Assembly (NCBI RefSeq): GCF_011040495.1
Contig: NZ_CP049037.1
Location: forward strand, 620,001-684,000
Direction of reading: 5' to 3'
Length of the DNA stretch: 64,000 bases
From: Pseudohalocynthiibacter aestuariivivens
GTDB lineage: Bacteria; Pseudomonadota; Alphaproteobacteria; Rhodobacterales; Rhodobacteraceae
The translations under genes were made by a program, and so were the position numbers. Of the stretch, positions 61,980-64,000 are shown in pieces; within the stretch, counting starts at the first letter, position 1; every line of letters starts with the position of its first letter. The notes beneath the pieces are model-generated. The model did no database searches, had not been told where the DNA came from, and worked only from the letters and a program-made list of their open reading frames with translations.

Positions 61980-63011
61980 ATGACCCAGCCCAAGACACAG
62001 CCAGGCAGCCTGACACGGCGGCGCTTTCTGACCACGGCAGCAGGTGTTGCCCTGACCACGGCGGCAGCGTTCCACCCCGGTCGCGCACTGGCGATGAACC
62101 CGATCAAGACCGCCGGTATCTATACCGTACCCGTCGAACAACAATGGGTCAGCCGCATTCATAAGGCCGCCCTGACAGCGCAAGAGCGCGGCGATATCGA
62201 CTACACCTATTCGGAAAATGTCAGCAACACCGACTATGCCCGCGTCATGCGCGAATACGCCGAAAGCGGCTATACCCTGATCATCGGCGAAATGTTCGCG
62301 GTCGAGGCAGAAGCGCGTGAAGTCGCCGCCGAATACCCCGAAATCGCTTTCCTGATGGGTTCCAGCTTTAAACCCGACGATGCGTTGCCCAACATGGCCG
62401 TGTTCGACAACTACATTCAGGATGCCTCCTATCTCAGCGGCATCGTCGCCGGTGCAATGACTGAAACCGGCAGCATTGGCATGGTCGGTGGCTTCCCCAT
62501 CCCCGAGGTTAACCGCTTGATGCACGCCTTCATGGCGGGCGTTAAGGAAACCCGCCCCGACGCGTCATTCCAGGTCAGCTTTATCGGGTCATGGTTCGAT
62601 CCACCAAAGGCCAAGGAAACCGCCTTTGCGATGATCGAAGGGGGCGCGGACATGCTCTATGCCGAACGCTTTGGCGTATCTGACGCAGCGCAGGAAAAAG
62701 GCGTACTGGCCATCGGCAACGTGATCGACACACAGTCCGACTATCCCGAAACAGTCGTTGCATCCGCAATCTGGCACTTTGAGCCGACGCTGGACAAAGC
62801 CATCGAAGAGGTCAAGGCCGGTAATTTCAAGGCTGCGGATTACGGCGTCTATTCCTTTATGAAAGAAGGCGGCGCATCACTGGCGCCATTGGGCACATTC
62901 GACGGCAAAGTGCCCCAAGAGGCACTGGATCTGGTCGAACAGCGCAAGGCCGAGATCATGTCAGGTGATTTCGTCACCGAGATCGACGATTCTGAACCAA
63001 AGTCGATGTAA
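61980..63011 (+). CDS. Bmp/PnrA-family ABC transporter substrate-binding protein
   Basis: 343 residues from the ATG at 61980 (GGAGAGGA upstream). The N-terminus has a Tat-type signal, LTRRRFLTTAAG (residues about 11-22), unusual for ABC binding proteins. The mature part is a Bmp family basic membrane lipoprotein-like fold with repeated AEYPEIAFLMGSS and FDNYIQDASYLSGIVAGAM, the nucleoside-binding group. It feeds the ATPase that begins 1 base after its stop. Nucleosides, purines or N-heterocycles are the usual ligands. Confidence 0.92.
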   Translation: MTQPKTQPGSLTRRRFLTTAAGVALTTAAAFHPGRALAMNPIKTAGIYTVPVEQQWVSRIHKAALTAQERGDIDYTYSENVSNTDYARVMREYAESGYTLIIGEMFAVEAEAREVAAEYPEIAFLMGSSFKPDDALPNMAVFDNYIQDASYLSGIVAGAMTETGSIGMVGGFPIPEVNRLMHAFMAGVKETRPDASFQVSFIGSWFDPPKAKETAFAMIEGGADMLYAERFGVSDAAQEKGVLAIGNVIDTQSDYPETVVASAIWHFEPTLDKAIEEVKAGNFKAADYGVYSFMKEGGASLAPLGTFDGKVPQEALDLVEQRKAEIMSGDFVTEIDDSEPKSM

Positions 63012-63012
63012 A

Positions 63013-64000
63013 ATGACTGCCAATGACGAGGCGCAGGTTGTCCTGCGCCTCGATTCCATCACCAAAACATTCGGCGCGCTCACAGCGAATGATGCCGTTA
63101 GCCTGTCCCTGCATAAGGGTGAAGTGATTGCTCTTCTGGGCGAGAACGGCGCAGGCAAGACGACGCTGATGAATATCCTTTTCGGTCAGTACACCGCTGA
63201 CTCCGGGACGGTTGAAGTCATGGGAAACGCCCTGCCCCCCGGTAATCCGCGCGCGGCACTGGATGCTGGTGTCGGCATGGTACACCAGCATTTCACGCTG
63301 GCCGAAGGCATGACCGTGCTCGAGAACGTGACACTCGGGACCCGGTCGCTATGGTCGCTCGGCACCGATCGCGCCGCCGCGCGTGCGCGCATCACCAAGT
63401 TGGCAGCGGACTTTAAACTTAGCGTTGATCCCGACGCTCGTATCGGCGCGCTGACCGTGGGCGAACGTCAGCGGGTCGAAATTCTCAAGGCGCTTTACCG
63501 CGATGCCCGCATCCTTATTCTGGACGAACCCACGGCAGTTCTGACCCCGCAAGAAACCGACGACCTTTTTGAAACCCTCCGCAAGGCCGTGGCACTTGGC
63601 CTCTCCATTGTTTTCATCTCGCACAAGCTGCATGAGGTCATGGCGATATCCGACCGGGTGCTGATCCTACGCCATGGCAAACTGGTCCATGAGGGGCGCA
63701 CAGCAGACACCGACCGGCATGATCTGGCCGCGCGGATGGTTGGCGCCGAAGTCGCCGCCCCCAAGATCGCCGAAGGTACCCCCGGCCCCGCGCTGATGCA
63801 ATTGGTCGACGTATCCACCCCAGACGAGGGCAATGCCCCCGGCCTGAAATCCCTGACGCTCGATCTGCGCGCGGGTCAGATCACCGGACTTGCCGGTGTG
63901 TCCGGTAATGGTCAGGCAGCCCTTGCCGGGCTAATCGGCGGGCTCGGCGGCCCAACGACGGGCACACTGATGCTGAACGGCGAAACGCAGGCGCATTGGT
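63013..64000 (+). CDS. Bmp-type ABC transporter ATP-binding protein (cut by window edge)
   Basis: The frame is open to the window end, 329 codons. Walker A GENGAGKTT (about 45-53), QHF Q-loop, signature LTVGERQRVEIL in place of LSGGQ, as usual in nucleoside- and sugar-type dual ATPases, Walker B RILILDEPTAVL and switch histidine FISHKLHEV. A second ATPase half starts near residue 285 (GQITGLAGVSGNGQ), so this is a two-domain ATPase of the RbsA/NupO style. ATG at 63013, 1 base after the binding-protein gene. The permease genes should lie beyond the window. Confidence 0.95.
   Translation, partial: MTANDEAQVVLRLDSITKTFGALTANDAVSLSLHKGEVIALLGENGAGKTTLMNILFGQYTADSGTVEVMGNALPPGNPRAALDAGVGMVHQHFTLAEGMTVLENVTLGTRSLWSLGTDRAAARARITKLAADFKLSVDPDARIGALTVGERQRVEILKALYRDARILILDEPTAVLTPQETDDLFETLRKAVALGLSIVFISHKLHEVMAISDRVLILRHGKLVHEGRTADTDRHDLAARMVGAEVAAPKIAEGTPGPALMQLVDVSTPDEGNAPGLKSLTLDLRAGQITGLAGVSGNGQAALAGLIGGLGGPTTGTLMLNGETQAHW

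Noticed and set aside
1..64000. CRISPR arrays, insertion sequences, prophage or replication origin
   Set aside because: No regularly spaced repeats, transposase or integrase motifs, terminal inverted repeats around genes, or DnaA-box clusters were noticed while reading the window.

Overview
The window looks like chromosomal DNA of a Roseobacter-group alphaproteobacterium (Rhodobacteraceae). This is inferred from gene content and style, not from a marker gene. It has many genes for quaternary and methylated amines, a Bmp-type ABC system, a valine-degradation cluster with mmsA and mmsB, an iorA/iorB pair, a DUF808 protein, dense ATGA-type overlaps and high GC. I see no phage, insertion sequence, CRISPR array or replication origin. 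About 54 protein genes and two tRNA genes are supported.

Layout. 1-2.7 kb (minus): end of a surface-polysaccharide-type cluster, with a truncated glycosyltransferase-like gene coupled to an asparagine-synthase-like gene. 2.8-3.7 kb: a secreted protein of unknown function. 3.7-9.5 kb (minus): aceE-aceF-lpdA, a pyruvate dehydrogenase complex with a homodimeric-type E1 and lipoyl domains on both E2 and E3. 9.8-12.1 kb: an EnvZ-type histidine kinase without an adjacent regulator, then a metallo-beta-lactamase-fold hydrolase. 12.1-16.5 kb: a five-gene Rieske oxygenase operon (TetR, three-helix membrane protein, oxygenase, exported SnoaL-like protein, flavin/FeS reductase) bracketed by tRNA-Asn and tRNA-Gly. 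16.9-20.2 kb: iorA-iorB and a di-haem cytochrome. 20.3-26.7 kb: AbrB-type transporter, SDR, DUF808, gap with a 47-codon membrane peptide gene, coaD, CBS protein and a LysR regulator.

26.8-33.8 kb: valine and branched-chain acyl-CoA degradation (mmsA, flavin oxidoreductase, GCS2-type ligase, acyl-CoA dehydrogenase, 3-hydroxyisobutyryl-CoA hydrolase, mmsB). The LysR gene is divergent, and the cluster contains an internal terminator and an internal operator-like palindrome. 34.1-47.6 kb: housekeeping genes (uvrA, a beta-barrel protein, a second lpdA, sulfotransferase, DUF924, MFS, queA, an AsmA-like giant, bcp).

47.7-56.8 kb: the most interesting accessory block. A DeoR regulator is coupled to an inositol-monophosphatase-like enzyme and faces a betaine-type ABC importer with a fused double permease. 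The importer genes are coupled to a choline-kinase-like phosphotransferase and a dimethylglycine-dehydrogenase-like FAD/GcvT enzyme. 56.9-60.5 kb: cytochrome c, a polyamine-type aminotransferase and agmatine deiminase. 60.5-64 kb: a second Rieske oxygenase divergent from a Bmp-family nucleoside-type ABC system that runs off the window, with overlapping inverted repeats between them.

The unifying theme is uptake and oxidative N-demethylation or deamination of small amines, beside central carbon and branched-chain metabolism. No single gene is unknown enough to declare a new system. The best candidates for something undescribed are the kinase/phosphatase/DeoR betaine block, the tRNA-bracketed Rieske operon with its membrane and exported partners, and the Rieske/Bmp pair.
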